Shown in pieces: positions 52,422 through 61,016 of a DNA stretch of 64,000 nt (the first letter of the stretch is position 1; the number at the start of each line of letters is the position of its first letter). Source of the stretch: CAZMZF01 sp964570765 (lineage in GTDB: Bacteria; Zixibacteria; MSB-5A5; RBG-16-43-9). The DNA lies in contig CAZMZF010000012.1 in NCBI GenBank assembly GCA_964570765.1, forward strand, positions 1 through 64,000. The letters are read 5' to 3'. The notes beneath the pieces were generated by a model. It did no database searches. It worked only from the letters and a program-made list of their open reading frames with translations, and was not told where the DNA came from. The position numbers and the translations under genes are program-made.

Positions 52422-54245
52422 CTACTTCTTTTTTATTATTTGTATCCCCAACTCCCTTAACTGCTCATCATCCACTTCAGAAGGAGATCCGTCCATTAAG
52501 GACTGAGCCGCAGTGGTTTTTGGAAAAGCGATAACATCTCGAATCGATTCTGAGCCACACATTAAAGCCACAATCCTGTCTAATCCCGGTGCAATCCCAC
52601 CGTGGGGCGGAGCACCAAATTCCAAGGCATTCAGTAAGAACCCAAAAGCATTTTCTGCCCTTTTATCATCCCAGCCTAAAATATTCAAGATCTTTAATTG
52701 AATGTCCTTTTTATGATTCCTGATACCGCCTGATGCAATCTCAGTTCCGTTCATAACTAAATCATACTGTCTTGCCTTTATGTTCCTCCAGGGATGCTCT
52801 GGATTATCAATGGATATACTTGATTTAAACCCTTCATCTAACTTGGGCATATCCTCTTCAAACGGCTGGGTAACGATATTATGCATCGCCTGAATCTTTT
52901 TCTCCTCAGGATTATACTCAAAAAGAGGAAACTCGGTTATCCAGAGTAACTCCCATCTGTTTTTGTCTATCTTATTATATTTACGTGCAATCTCCAATCT
53001 TAATTTACCCAGAATAGATAAAACTATATCCGACTTATCTGCAACTATAAATATAATATCACCTTCATCTAATTTTAATCTTTCAACAATTGAATCAAGT
53101 TCTGGTTGATTTATATATTTTATAATCGGCGAGCGGAATCCCTCTTTTAACTTAGCAATCCAGACCAGACCCTTAGAGCCTGTTTTTTTTGCACTTTCTT
53201 CTAATTCATCTATCTGCTTCCGGCTTAAAAATCCTCCCTGACTGAAATTTATCCCTTTAACTTTACCACCAGAATTTATTGTCTCGGAAAAAACCTTAAA
53301 GCCTGAGGTCTTAACTAAATCAGATAAGTCAACAATTTCCATTCCGAACCTGAGATCTGGTTTATCCGAACCAAACCTTTCCATTGCCTCATCGAACCTT
53401 AATCTGGGGAATGGAGTTTTCAATTCAATATTTAAAACCTTCTTGAAAACATAAGCCATCATCCCTTCGATCACAGAGAAAACATCTTCCTCTGTGACAA
53501 AAGCCATTTCCATATCTATCTGGGAATGCTCTGGCTGTCTATCCGCTCTTAAATCCTCATCCCGGAGACAGTGAGCTATCTGGAAATATCTGTCAAACCC
53601 GGAAATCATCAATATCTGCTTCAACAATTGAGGCGATTGGGGAAGCGCATAGAATTTTCCAGGATTCACCCGGCTGGGAACGATAAAATCCCTTGCCCCT
53701 TCAGGAGTACTCCGGATTAAGAGCGGAGTTTCGATCTCATAAAATCCTATGGAATCCAGATAATCCCGGATAGCCTTAGTTGCTAAATGCCTTATTCTTA
53801 TATTTTTCTGTAAAGGAGGTCGTCGCAAATCCAGATACCGATATTTCAACTTCAATTCTTCACTGGCATTTGTATCTTCAACGATCTCAAAAGGAGTGGT
53901 TTTGGATTCATTGAAAACAGCTAATTTTTCAGCCACAACTTCGATCTCACCAGTTGCCATTTCTTTATTCTGCATCCCTTCAGGTCTTTCTGAGACAGTT
54001 CCCTCAACTCCGACCACAAATTCAGTCCTCAGACTCGCAGATAGTTCCATTGTTTCCTTATCCACTAAATCCGGCTTGAAAACCACCTGAGTAATACCAT
54101 ATCTATCCCTCAAATCAATAAATATCAATCCCCCGTGATTCCGGTAACTATTCACCCACCCGTTCAACCTCACCCTCTGCCCGGAATGAGATTTCCTCAA
54201 CTCCCCACAGGTATGAGTCCTTTTTAGATTCTTAAAATTGTCCAA
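52422..54245 (-). CDS. aspS: aspartate--tRNA ligase
   Basis: A 607-residue bacterial-type AspRS with an N-terminal OB-fold anticodon-binding domain (1-110; QRVRLNGWVNSYRNHGGLIF), a class II catalytic core with FRDEDLRADRQPEHSQIDME (motif 2), a GAD insertion domain in the middle, and GGIAPGLDRIVALMCG (motif 3) near the end. The start is a TTG preceded by a strong GAGGAG ribosome binding site; no better ATG is nearby. A second, broken copy of its 3' end is immediately downstream at 52159-52254. Confidence 0.95.
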   Translation of the reverse strand: MDNFKNLKRTHTCGELRKSHSGQRVRLNGWVNSYRNHGGLIFIDLRDRYGITQVVFKPDLVDKETMELSASLRTEFVVGVEGTVSERPEGMQNKEMATGEIEVVAEKLAVFNESKTTPFEIVEDTNASEELKLKYRYLDLRRPPLQKNIRIRHLATKAIRDYLDSIGFYEIETPLLIRSTPEGARDFIVPSRVNPGKFYALPQSPQLLKQILMISGFDRYFQIAHCLRDEDLRADRQPEHSQIDMEMAFVTEEDVFSVIEGMMAYVFKKVLNIELKTPFPRLRFDEAMERFGSDKPDLRFGMEIVDLSDLVKTSGFKVFSETINSGGKVKGINFSQGGFLSRKQIDELEESAKKTGSKGLVWIAKLKEGFRSPIIKYINQPELDSIVERLKLDEGDIIFIVADKSDIVLSILGKLRLEIARKYNKIDKNRWELLWITEFPLFEYNPEEKKIQAMHNIVTQPFEEDMPKLDEGFKSSISIDNPEHPWRNIKARQYDLVMNGTEIASGGIRNHKKDIQLKILNILGWDDKRAENAFGFLLNALEFGAPPHGGIAPGLDRIVALMCGSESIRDVIAFPKTTAAQSLMDGSPSEVDDEQLRELGIQIIKKK

Positions 54246-54260
54246 ATTTTCTCCTCGAAT

Positions 54261-56282
54261 TTATTTCTTTTTAGAATATTTCTCCATATACCAATTCAAG
54301 AATCTGACCTCTGCAGAAATTATGACTTCTATATCTTCTAATTTCAAATGTTTTACATAGTTGGGTGCAGGATGAGAGCCTCTACTGCCAATAGACCAGA
54401 TTAATTCCAATAGATTCTTAATATAGCCGTCTATTTCGTTTCTATCTAGTAGTTCCTTGACCTTTGTGCGGAAACTCTTCCTTCTGGAACCTTTATACAT
54501 CTTATTGAAATATTCCTCTGCTATACATCTGAGAGGATTCAGTAATTTGTGAGGCATTTCTTCACCAATTTTTTCAACTAAGATTTTGGTTTCTTTATAA
54601 TGCTCAGGAAAACTATTTTTTATACTACCTAATAAAGACATGATTCTTATCGTGGTATCAATAGGAATCTCTTTTGTTTCAATCTTGGCTAAATTTTCCG
54701 ATTCAATTTTAAAGTCATTTATAAAATTTTTCCTTAGATTTTCTATTTTATTTTTTACCTTTAAGTTATTAAGGATACCTCTTGCTGCACTCTGATATTC
54801 TGCTAAAGCATTGTCATAATCATTTAATAATTCATATAACTCACCTCTATAAAAATGACTTTCATTAATACTGCCTTCCCCTGGCATAAGTTCAACTAAA
54901 GGTTCGTACAAAGGTGAAACATCCTCATCTCCTTGCATAATGGTATGTGTATAATGATAAAAATCTAATACTATTTTAAAAAAGGTAAGACACTCATTTA
55001 TTAACTGTTTTTTGATATCTGATTTAGATATAGATTGTAGATATATAAACATAGACTTACCCAATAAGTATGGAAGCAAAGAAAAAAACCAAAAATCTCC
55101 CCAATCTGAACCATGATAACCATAGTCTTCAAATATTTTATAATAAATTTCACCTATTTTATTGGGCTTTCCAATTTCCCAGTACATTTCAGTCAAACTT
55201 GCAAATAAACTTGAATCCTCTAAGTCATAAAAGTCGAAATAACTCCTATCTGTATAAGTATATGGTTTAGAACCTATAATACTTGTTCTGATTTCCTCAC
55301 AGTAATAATGATCTATAAAGTCAGGACTAATTTTTACAATTTCATCATACGTATTAAGTGCTTTTTCATAATCTTCTGAATCAACTAAGGCTCTAAGTTC
55401 TAAACCTTTGACCTGAACTGGAAAGGGGAACTGCTTTGAATAAACATTTTTTCGATTTCTCTCTTCATACGAAGAAGCATCCCACGGTAACTGAGTTTTA
55501 ACAACGTCCGCAGTCTTTTTTAGATCTATTTTCTCTATAAAATCTAATACTGGTTTAAAAAATCCTTTTTTCGCGTCTCTTAACGATTCTGATCCCCCAT
55601 AACCTCTCGTTAAAACTTCAGCTTTTTTTAAAAACAATCGAGCTATGTTTTTTAAATATTCGTTATATAAAGGAAGACGATAACATATATCACAATTTTT
55701 TAAAGATAATTGATACCATGTTTTATAGATGTTGGTAGCCTCATCATAATGTTTTAGTTTCTCCTCTACCATTGCCAAATCAAGATAACTAATCGAGTCA
55801 TTTGGATCTAATGAGACTATTTGTTTATAATATTCTACTGCATACAAGTCTCCATATTCTTTAGCATTATTTATTCTAGCAAGTTCTCTTATAATTTCCT
55901 TTTCTGAAAACTCTTTCTCTTCTAAAATCTGCTGATATTTAATTTTTTTATAAAAATATTTCTCTGTTTCTTCTTTACCTACTGCTTTTTTTGATTTCTC
56001 ATCATATACATTAACAAAAAAAGTTAAAATTAAATACTTAGTTTTTAAATCTTCGTCTCCACATTTTTCAAGAATATTTTCTAAAGGTTTTTCTATATCA
56101 CCAAAATCTTTTTCAAAATCATATTTTTTCTTTAAATCATTGTATAACTCTTCCGTAGTCACATCGTATCCACAATTTATGCACTTACCATCAAAAAGTA
56201 TCATCTCTCCTCTAACACTATAATATCTTGGATTCTCAAAAGTTTCCTGCTTACACTTTGGACATTTTATTCTGTCAGTCAT
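54261..56282 (-). CDS. TPR protein with N-terminal zinc ribbon and C-terminal DUF4145-like domain
   Basis: A 673-residue protein of unknown function. Two CxxC pairs at the N-terminus (CPKC near residue 7 and CINCGY near residue 35) could bind zinc. TPR-like helices cover most of residues 70-530. The last 100 residues (ELLDRNEIDGYIKNLLELIW, GSRGSHPAP) resemble the DUF4145 family found in restriction/defence and signalling proteins. It lies between aspS and hisS but no operon is required. AT content is higher than in the neighbours, which may mark a transferred gene. Confidence 0.7.
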   Translation of the reverse strand: MTDRIKCPKCKQETFENPRYYSVRGEMILFDGKCINCGYDVTTEELYNDLKKKYDFEKDFGDIEKPLENILEKCGDEDLKTKYLILTFFVNVYDEKSKKAVGKEETEKYFYKKIKYQQILEEKEFSEKEIIRELARINNAKEYGDLYAVEYYKQIVSLDPNDSISYLDLAMVEEKLKHYDEATNIYKTWYQLSLKNCDICYRLPLYNEYLKNIARLFLKKAEVLTRGYGGSESLRDAKKGFFKPVLDFIEKIDLKKTADVVKTQLPWDASSYEERNRKNVYSKQFPFPVQVKGLELRALVDSEDYEKALNTYDEIVKISPDFIDHYYCEEIRTSIIGSKPYTYTDRSYFDFYDLEDSSLFASLTEMYWEIGKPNKIGEIYYKIFEDYGYHGSDWGDFWFFSLLPYLLGKSMFIYLQSISKSDIKKQLINECLTFFKIVLDFYHYTHTIMQGDEDVSPLYEPLVELMPGEGSINESHFYRGELYELLNDYDNALAEYQSAARGILNNLKVKNKIENLRKNFINDFKIESENLAKIETKEIPIDTTIRIMSLLGSIKNSFPEHYKETKILVEKIGEEMPHKLLNPLRCIAEEYFNKMYKGSRRKSFRTKVKELLDRNEIDGYIKNLLELIWSIGSRGSHPAPNYVKHLKLEDIEVIISAEVRFLNWYMEKYSKKK

Positions 56283-56373
56283 AGAAAATCTGCATATTAT
56301 TTTGAATAACCAACCTTCCCTGTTCTTTTTTGAGTTGTGTCAGAAGCTACTCCTGAGACGATTATTTGATACG

Positions 56374-56464
56374 GTGTCATTCTGAGCGAAGCGAAGAATC
56401 TCCATAGTAATTAAAGAGATTCTTCGGTCGTCCGCCTATGGTGGACTCCCTCAGAATGACAGAG
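56374..56464. repeat. TCATTCTGAG palindromic repeat
   Basis: GTCATTCTGAGCGAAGCGAAGAATC (56376-56400) and AGATTCTTCGG...CCCTCAGAATGACA (56419-56461) form a long palindrome between hisS and the TPR gene. Same family as 17088 and 48762. Confidence 0.85.
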
Positions 56465-56505
56465 TAGGCTTTTTCAACGCACTCTTAAGGTTCGCACTCC
56501 AATAT

Positions 56506-57762
56506 TCATCCTCGAATCAATTCCTGCACCAACTTCTTAAACTCAATCTCCTTTTGTTCCTTAGTCTCCATATCCCTTAAAGTCCCTTTTCCTTTTTTCA
56601 GTTCATCTTCCCCAATAATCAAAACCTTTTTAGCTTTCTGCCGGTCAGCTTCTTTTAACTGTGATTTCAGGCTTCTGTCAAGAAAATCTATGTCACATCT
56701 GAGACCTTTTTCTCTAAACTCCGTAACGAATTTTAATCCCAAGCTCTTTGCTTCCTCTCCCAGAGGAGCAATAAAGAGGTCTATTTTCTCGTCTTCAGGA
56801 GGAAATTTCTTTTGCATCTCTAAAATCATAACCAGTCTTTCAATCCCTGCGGCAAAACCTATGGCTGGGGTATCTTTGCCGCCTAATTCAGAGACCAAAA
56901 GGTCATACCTGCCACCGCCGATCAAGGTATCCTGAGCACCTAAGGATTCAGATTTTATCTCAAAAGTAGTTCTGGTGTAATAATCCAATCCCCTAACCAA
57001 TCTACCATTCAAGATATATTTGATTCCTAATTTGTCTAAATAATCTTTCACTTTCTGAAAATGCTCTTTACATTCAGAATCCAGATAATCCAGAATCGTT
57101 GGGGCATCTTTTAAAGCTTCAATACAGCCTTCATTTTTGCAGTCAAAAATTCTCAAAGGATTACGATTAAGCCTGATCTGACACTCCTGGCAGAATTTAT
57201 CAATCTTATCCTTGACAAATTTATTAAAAGCATCCCGATGAGCTGGCCTACAATTTTTACACCCGATGCTGTTCAGATGAAGTTTTAAGTTCTCCAATCC
57301 AAAAGCATTATTTATCCGCACACCAAGCTCGATAAGCTCCGCATCTACCAGAGGGTCCAAGGAGCCAATCACCTCTGCACCATATTGATAGAATTCTCTT
57401 AATCTCCCCTTCTGCGGCCTTTCCTGCCTGAACATCGGACCAAAATAGAAAAGTTTAACCAGAGAAGATTTTTCACCTATGCTATGCTCAATAAAAGCCC
57501 TGACAATTGAAGCAGTCCCCTCAGGTCTTAAAGTCAAGCTTCTTTTACCCTGGTCCAGAAAAGTATACATTTCCTTCTGCACAATATCCGTATCCTGACC
57601 AATGCTTCTTTTGAAAAGCTCAGTCTGCTCAAAAATCGGAGTCCTTATCTCTTTATAATTGTATAAAGACAGGACCTCCCGAATCTTCTCCTCAATATAT
57701 TTCCATTTGGAAGAATCCTCTGGCAAAAGGTCTTTTGTCCCTTGAAGGGCAGTATATTTCAT
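56506..57762 (-). CDS. hisS: histidine--tRNA ligase
   Basis: A 418-residue class II synthetase. Motif 2 reads LFYFGPMFRQERPQKGRLRE, the His-specific segments include GRLVRGLDYYTRTTFE, and motif 3 has AIGFAAGIERLVMILE. The C-terminal anticodon-binding domain is at about 330-418. Four Cys residues (CKNCRP, FCQECQIRL, CKNEGC) in the insertion may bind zinc, as in some bacterial HisRS. Starts with ATG, no close neighbour on the same strand except the TPR gene downstream. Confidence 0.96.
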   Translation of the reverse strand: MKYTALQGTKDLLPEDSSKWKYIEEKIREVLSLYNYKEIRTPIFEQTELFKRSIGQDTDIVQKEMYTFLDQGKRSLTLRPEGTASIVRAFIEHSIGEKSSLVKLFYFGPMFRQERPQKGRLREFYQYGAEVIGSLDPLVDAELIELGVRINNAFGLENLKLHLNSIGCKNCRPAHRDAFNKFVKDKIDKFCQECQIRLNRNPLRIFDCKNEGCIEALKDAPTILDYLDSECKEHFQKVKDYLDKLGIKYILNGRLVRGLDYYTRTTFEIKSESLGAQDTLIGGGRYDLLVSELGGKDTPAIGFAAGIERLVMILEMQKKFPPEDEKIDLFIAPLGEEAKSLGLKFVTEFREKGLRCDIDFLDRSLKSQLKEADRQKAKKVLIIGEDELKKGKGTLRDMETKEQKEIEFKKLVQELIRG

Positions 57763-57832
57763 CTCTCTCCTATTCTAAGGCTCAAAAAATGATAATATCT
57801 TGTCTCTATAAAGTCAATACAAAAAGCCTCAT

Positions 57833-57955
57833 TTGTAGGGGCAGACCCCTCCTTCGACTTTGCTCAGGATGGTGAGCTTGTCGAACCATGTGTCTGCCTT
57901 AAACTGTTAAACCCATAGCTTGCCCGTATGGGTTGCCCTCAACGTGGGTTAATTG
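57833..57955. repeat. palindromic repeat cluster
   Basis: GTAGGGGCAGACCC...GTCTGCC (57836-57898) contains a CGACTTTGCTCAGGATGGTGAG word as in the 16230 cluster. ACCCATAGCTTGCCCGTATGGGT and CCCTCAACGTGGGTT (57910-57951) follow and overlap the last codons of the VanZ gene. Confidence 0.75.
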
Positions 57956-58325
57956 ATTTTTTTCTATGATAACACCAAAAACATAACTGGATAAGAGCCA
58001 CACCCAAAAAATCAGCCACAAAATCTAAAATGTCTGCTGACCTTCCGGGAATAAAGCGCTGATGAATCTCGTCTATGATCGCATAAGATGCCCCGATAAA
58101 GATAGAGATAACCAGAACATTTTTTTTGAAAAAATCTCTGGAAGAATTCAGGAGCGAAAAGAATAAAAGGACCGAGAAGATCCCGTACTCTATAAAATGA
58201 TAAAGTTTATCCTGAAACTCAAAACCTAACTCAGGAGGAGTAATGTCAGGGATGGAGGAGATTATCAAGATGAGGACAGCATAAGCTAAAGTCAGCCAGG
58301 TATAAGGGAAACTTTTTTTTGACAC
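57939..58325 (-). CDS. VanZ-family membrane protein
   Basis: A 128-residue protein with four hydrophobic helices. FVADFLGVALIQLC near the end and FQDKLYHFIEYGIFSVLLFF in the middle match VanZ-like proteins, including the DKxxHFxxY core. Function of single VanZ proteins is unclear; teicoplanin resistance is known only for the van clusters. Start GTG. The last residues (KSINPR) and the stop lie inside a palindromic repeat. Confidence 0.8.
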   Translation of the reverse strand: MSKKSFPYTWLTLAYAVLILIISSIPDITPPELGFEFQDKLYHFIEYGIFSVLLFFSLLNSSRDFFKKNVLVISIFIGASYAIIDEIHQRFIPGRSADILDFVADFLGVALIQLCFWCYHRKKSINPR

Positions 58326-58388
58326 GATTTTAATCTTCTTTTACCACTCCTTCTAACTAACAACTTCTTTAGTAACTTTCCCCTTTAT

Positions 58389-59912
58389 TTATTTCAATCC
58401 TACGGATCCGTTCCCGGATCTTATTATTCTACCTTCAATCTTCGAATTTATTTGCCTTTTTCTTTTCACCTCCCGGAGAAAAACCTCCCGATCCAGATCC
58501 GGCAAGAACTCATATTTCAAGTTCTGTTTGGGAATTCCCAGAAAATCCTTTGACTGTGCCAGGATATAATCGTTTATCACCACCTTATAATTTTTATGCG
58601 GAATAACATCTCGGTTGTTAATCTTGACCTCAATTACCCTTTCACCAAAGGGCCTTTCCAGAGCATAACTATATTTTATCCCGGAGACCTGAAGCAAATC
58701 AATCCCCTTTCTGCAGTTTTTTTCTAAAACATTCAAGAGCTCTTCTCCAGTTAGTTCAATAACCACTAAACGGTCAGAAAAAGGAGCGATCTCCCATATA
58801 TCCCGCACAGTAATCGGACCAGCTCTTAGATTTTTTCTAATCCCTCCAGAATTTGTAAAAGCCACATCTGATTTAGCATAACTTCTCATCGCATCCGCCA
58901 AGAAATTGCCGATATTCGATTCCTCATCATCTTTTCGGATCCAGGTAGTTTCAAGCTCACCTATCTTCTCATCCAGATCTATTCCTGAATTCCTTTCCAG
59001 TTCCTCTATTCTATTCTGCACCAAAGAATCTGGTTTGACTCCATCTATTCGTGTCTCTATTAAATTATTATGATAACTTATTATTTCTCCCTTGGAATTT
59101 AAAAAAAGCTCCAATTCCCCTATATATTCCCCTCTTGAGCCAGCTTGACAGATAAGGGTATTATTTATCTTAAATGGTTTGAAGATGGTAGTATGGCTAT
59201 GCCCGCCAATTATCAATTCCAACCCTTTAATTTTTTGAGCTATACTTTTATCTTTCTGATCCCCCATATGACTGACCAGAACCTGAAAATCGCTTTTCTC
59301 TTCCAATTCCTTCATATAAGAAGTTAAAGTGCTCTCTGCATTCAGAACTTCAAGCTCCTCGCTCTGTTTGAGCATCTTATCTAATCCCTCCGTGATCAAG
59401 CCAATAAAGGCAATCCTTAACTTCCCCCTGTTCAGGATAATATAGGGCTGGACAAAAAGCTCATTGTTCTTTTTGTAAACTAAATTGGCACAGACAACCA
59501 GGAATTGAGCTACGTCTATATCTTTTTTCAGGTTTTCAATACCGTAGTCAAACTCGTGATTCCCTAACTCAAAAATATCAGGTTTCAAATAATTTAAAAT
59601 TTCGATCTGGGCTCTTCCTGAAGTCAAAGAGGAAAGCGGGTCCCCGGTGAACTCATCCCCAGCACATATTACAATGGTATTTGGATTTAGAGCTTTTAAT
59701 GAGTCTAAGTAATAAGCAAAATATGCACTCCCGGAGACCAGAGCTGAATTTTCTTTTTCAGTTGATGGATAAGGCTGGATTGTAGCATGAAAATCATTCC
59801 AGTAGAGCAGGGTAAGTTTAATCCTTTTGCTTTGCTCGTAGAGCAGAAAAAGGGCAAAGATTAAAATTACCAGAAGAGGGAACCAGAGTTTTTTACTTCT
59901 TTTCCTTGGCAT
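58389..59912 (-). CDS. 5'-nucleotidase/UshA-like metallophosphatase
   Basis: A 507-residue protein with an N-terminal membrane anchor (about residues 9-25) and then a metallophosphatase domain with YWNDFHATIQPY, GDEFTGDPLSS, GNHEFDYG, VSHMGD and GGHSHT, covering the two-metal site. The C-terminal 5'-nucleotidase domain (about 310-490) has ESNIGNFLADAMRSY and FTNSGGIRKNL. It hydrolyses nucleotides or UDP-sugars in the periplasm. The final residues (GNGSVGLK) are encoded by the AACGGATCCGTAGGA repeat module. A terminator sits upstream of the gene start. Confidence 0.9.
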   Translation of the reverse strand: MPRKRSKKLWFPLLVILIFALFLLYEQSKRIKLTLLYWNDFHATIQPYPSTEKENSALVSGSAYFAYYLDSLKALNPNTIVICAGDEFTGDPLSSLTSGRAQIEILNYLKPDIFELGNHEFDYGIENLKKDIDVAQFLVVCANLVYKKNNELFVQPYIILNRGKLRIAFIGLITEGLDKMLKQSEELEVLNAESTLTSYMKELEEKSDFQVLVSHMGDQKDKSIAQKIKGLELIIGGHSHTTIFKPFKINNTLICQAGSRGEYIGELELFLNSKGEIISYHNNLIETRIDGVKPDSLVQNRIEELERNSGIDLDEKIGELETTWIRKDDEESNIGNFLADAMRSYAKSDVAFTNSGGIRKNLRAGPITVRDIWEIAPFSDRLVVIELTGEELLNVLEKNCRKGIDLLQVSGIKYSYALERPFGERVIEVKINNRDVIPHKNYKVVINDYILAQSKDFLGIPKQNLKYEFLPDLDREVFLREVKRKRQINSKIEGRIIRSGNGSVGLK

Positions 59913-59960
59913 AACTAATCCAATCTATAGGATAAAACAAATTTTCTTTATGTCAACAAA

Positions 59961-59993
59961 AAAAGAGAGCTCCCATAGGGGAAGCTCTCTTTG
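59961..59993 (-). terminator. Rho-independent terminator after the Lys-rich mini gene
   Basis: AGAGAGCTTCCCC and GGGAGCTCTCT form a long stem on the minus strand, followed by seven U and GUUG. It lies between the mini ORF and the nucleotidase gene. Confidence 0.9.
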
Positions 59994-60015
59994 GGCGCAA
60001 AAAACCTAAAGGCCT

Positions 60016-60069
60016 TTATTTCTTTTTTCCTTTTTTAGCCTTCTTGGCTGGCTTTTTCTTCATCGGCAT
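60016..60069 (-). CDS. 17-residue Lys-rich peptide (putative small gene)
   Basis: The ORF encodes MPMKKKPAKKAKKGKKK and stops with TAA. Its ribosome binding site is AGGAGGTG, with about 10 bases before the ATG at 60069. A strong terminator follows 23 bases later. The sequence resembles the tail of histone H1-like or DNA-binding proteins. The gene is too short for most callers. A leader peptide for the downstream nucleotidase is less likely because the terminator is in between. Confidence 0.55.
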   Translation of the reverse strand: MPMKKKPAKKAKKGKKK

Positions 60070-60155
60070 CCTGGGTTTCACCTCCTTTCCTATAGATCCA
60101 TTTTCAGGACCAGGTATAGGGTGAAAAAGTTGGCTTGGTTTTGTATTCGTGCCAA

Positions 60156-60548
60156 CTACTTATTTATATTTTTTACCTCCAAGCTCTCCTTACCAAAATT
60201 TATCAACATCCCTAAGGGAAGTTTTGTAGCCTTTAGAAAACTTTTCATCTTGGTCACATCTGATTCATTCATCGGCTCTCCGGCTTTAATCATTATAATG
60301 ATGCTGTTCTTCACCACAAATTCTAAATCGTATTCTCCAGCTACACTTCCCTTGTAGGAAAGTTTTATATTTTTTTTCCTTTCATATTCTATCTTTCTTA
60401 AATCAAACTCGTAAGCTAAAGCCTGGCTATAGGCGGATTCCTGGAAACCTAAACCCATATTTTTATGAACCTCTAAGGCGGCTTCTAATATCTGTTCTTG
60501 CAGTTCTTTTAAAGACATCTCCTTCTCTTTTACTGTTAAGCTGTTCAT
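60156..60548 (-). CDS. GxxExxY protein
   Basis: A 130-residue protein with the motif GLGFQESAY (about 32-40) and a fold of the PDDEXK type (EYERKKNIKLSYKGSVAGEYD, then LEFVVKNSIIIMIKAGEPMN and LGMLINFGKESLEVK). In most members the position before LK in the active-site strand is Glu (VELK); here it reads MIKAGE, so the catalytic Glu may be absent. These proteins are widespread in environmental genomes with no proven role. Starts at ATG 60548. Confidence 0.8.
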   Translation of the reverse strand: MNSLTVKEKEMSLKELQEQILEAALEVHKNMGLGFQESAYSQALAYEFDLRKIEYERKKNIKLSYKGSVAGEYDLEFVVKNSIIIMIKAGEPMNESDVTKMKSFLKATKLPLGMLINFGKESLEVKNINK

Positions 60549-60804
60549 TCACCATAATACTTTAATAGTTAAAGAGTTGCAATTACTGTGCCAGTATTTT
60601 ATTAATAGCTAAGTTATTGCAAATCAATCTGTTACAAATTCCATTATATCTAATTACCCTTTTATCTGCAACAAGTTTGTTTCGTCTCTCTAATATCTTG
60701 AGTATGAAAAGGCTATATTAATGCTATGTTATAAGGTGCAACATAAAAGATGCAAATAAACTGAAATGTTGCGAAAAAAATAATCAAACTATTTTGAAGG
60801 AAAT

Positions 60805-60979
60805 TTGGAGTGTAAACCTTTAGGTTTATAAATGTAATACTTAAAGAGATTTGGAGTGCCCCGCGTTTTTGATGGAGCTAAAATGAATTCTCTGTACTTT
60901 ATAAGCCAAAGAAAATGTGGTAAAGCTAAAGTCTCCACCAGGATCCTGCGGACAAGACCTTCATGGCTTTACACTCCAA
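60805..60979. mobile_element. 175-bp MITE-like element
   Basis: TTGGAGTGTAAA (60805-60816) and TTTACACTCCAA (60968-60979) are perfect 12-bp inverted ends. The interior has a hairpin AAACCTTTAGGTTT (about 60814-60827) and a partial TTTGGAGTG copy near 60851. No open reading frame. Remaining parts of the gap 60549-61016 have no gene. Confidence 0.7.
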
Positions 60980-61016
60980 CATATCTTTGTAGAAAGTTCT
61001 TATAGATAGAAAAAAA

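Noticed and set aside
57939..58325. VanZ as a glycopeptide resistance gene
   Set aside because: Single VanZ-like proteins are widespread; no vanHAX genes are near.
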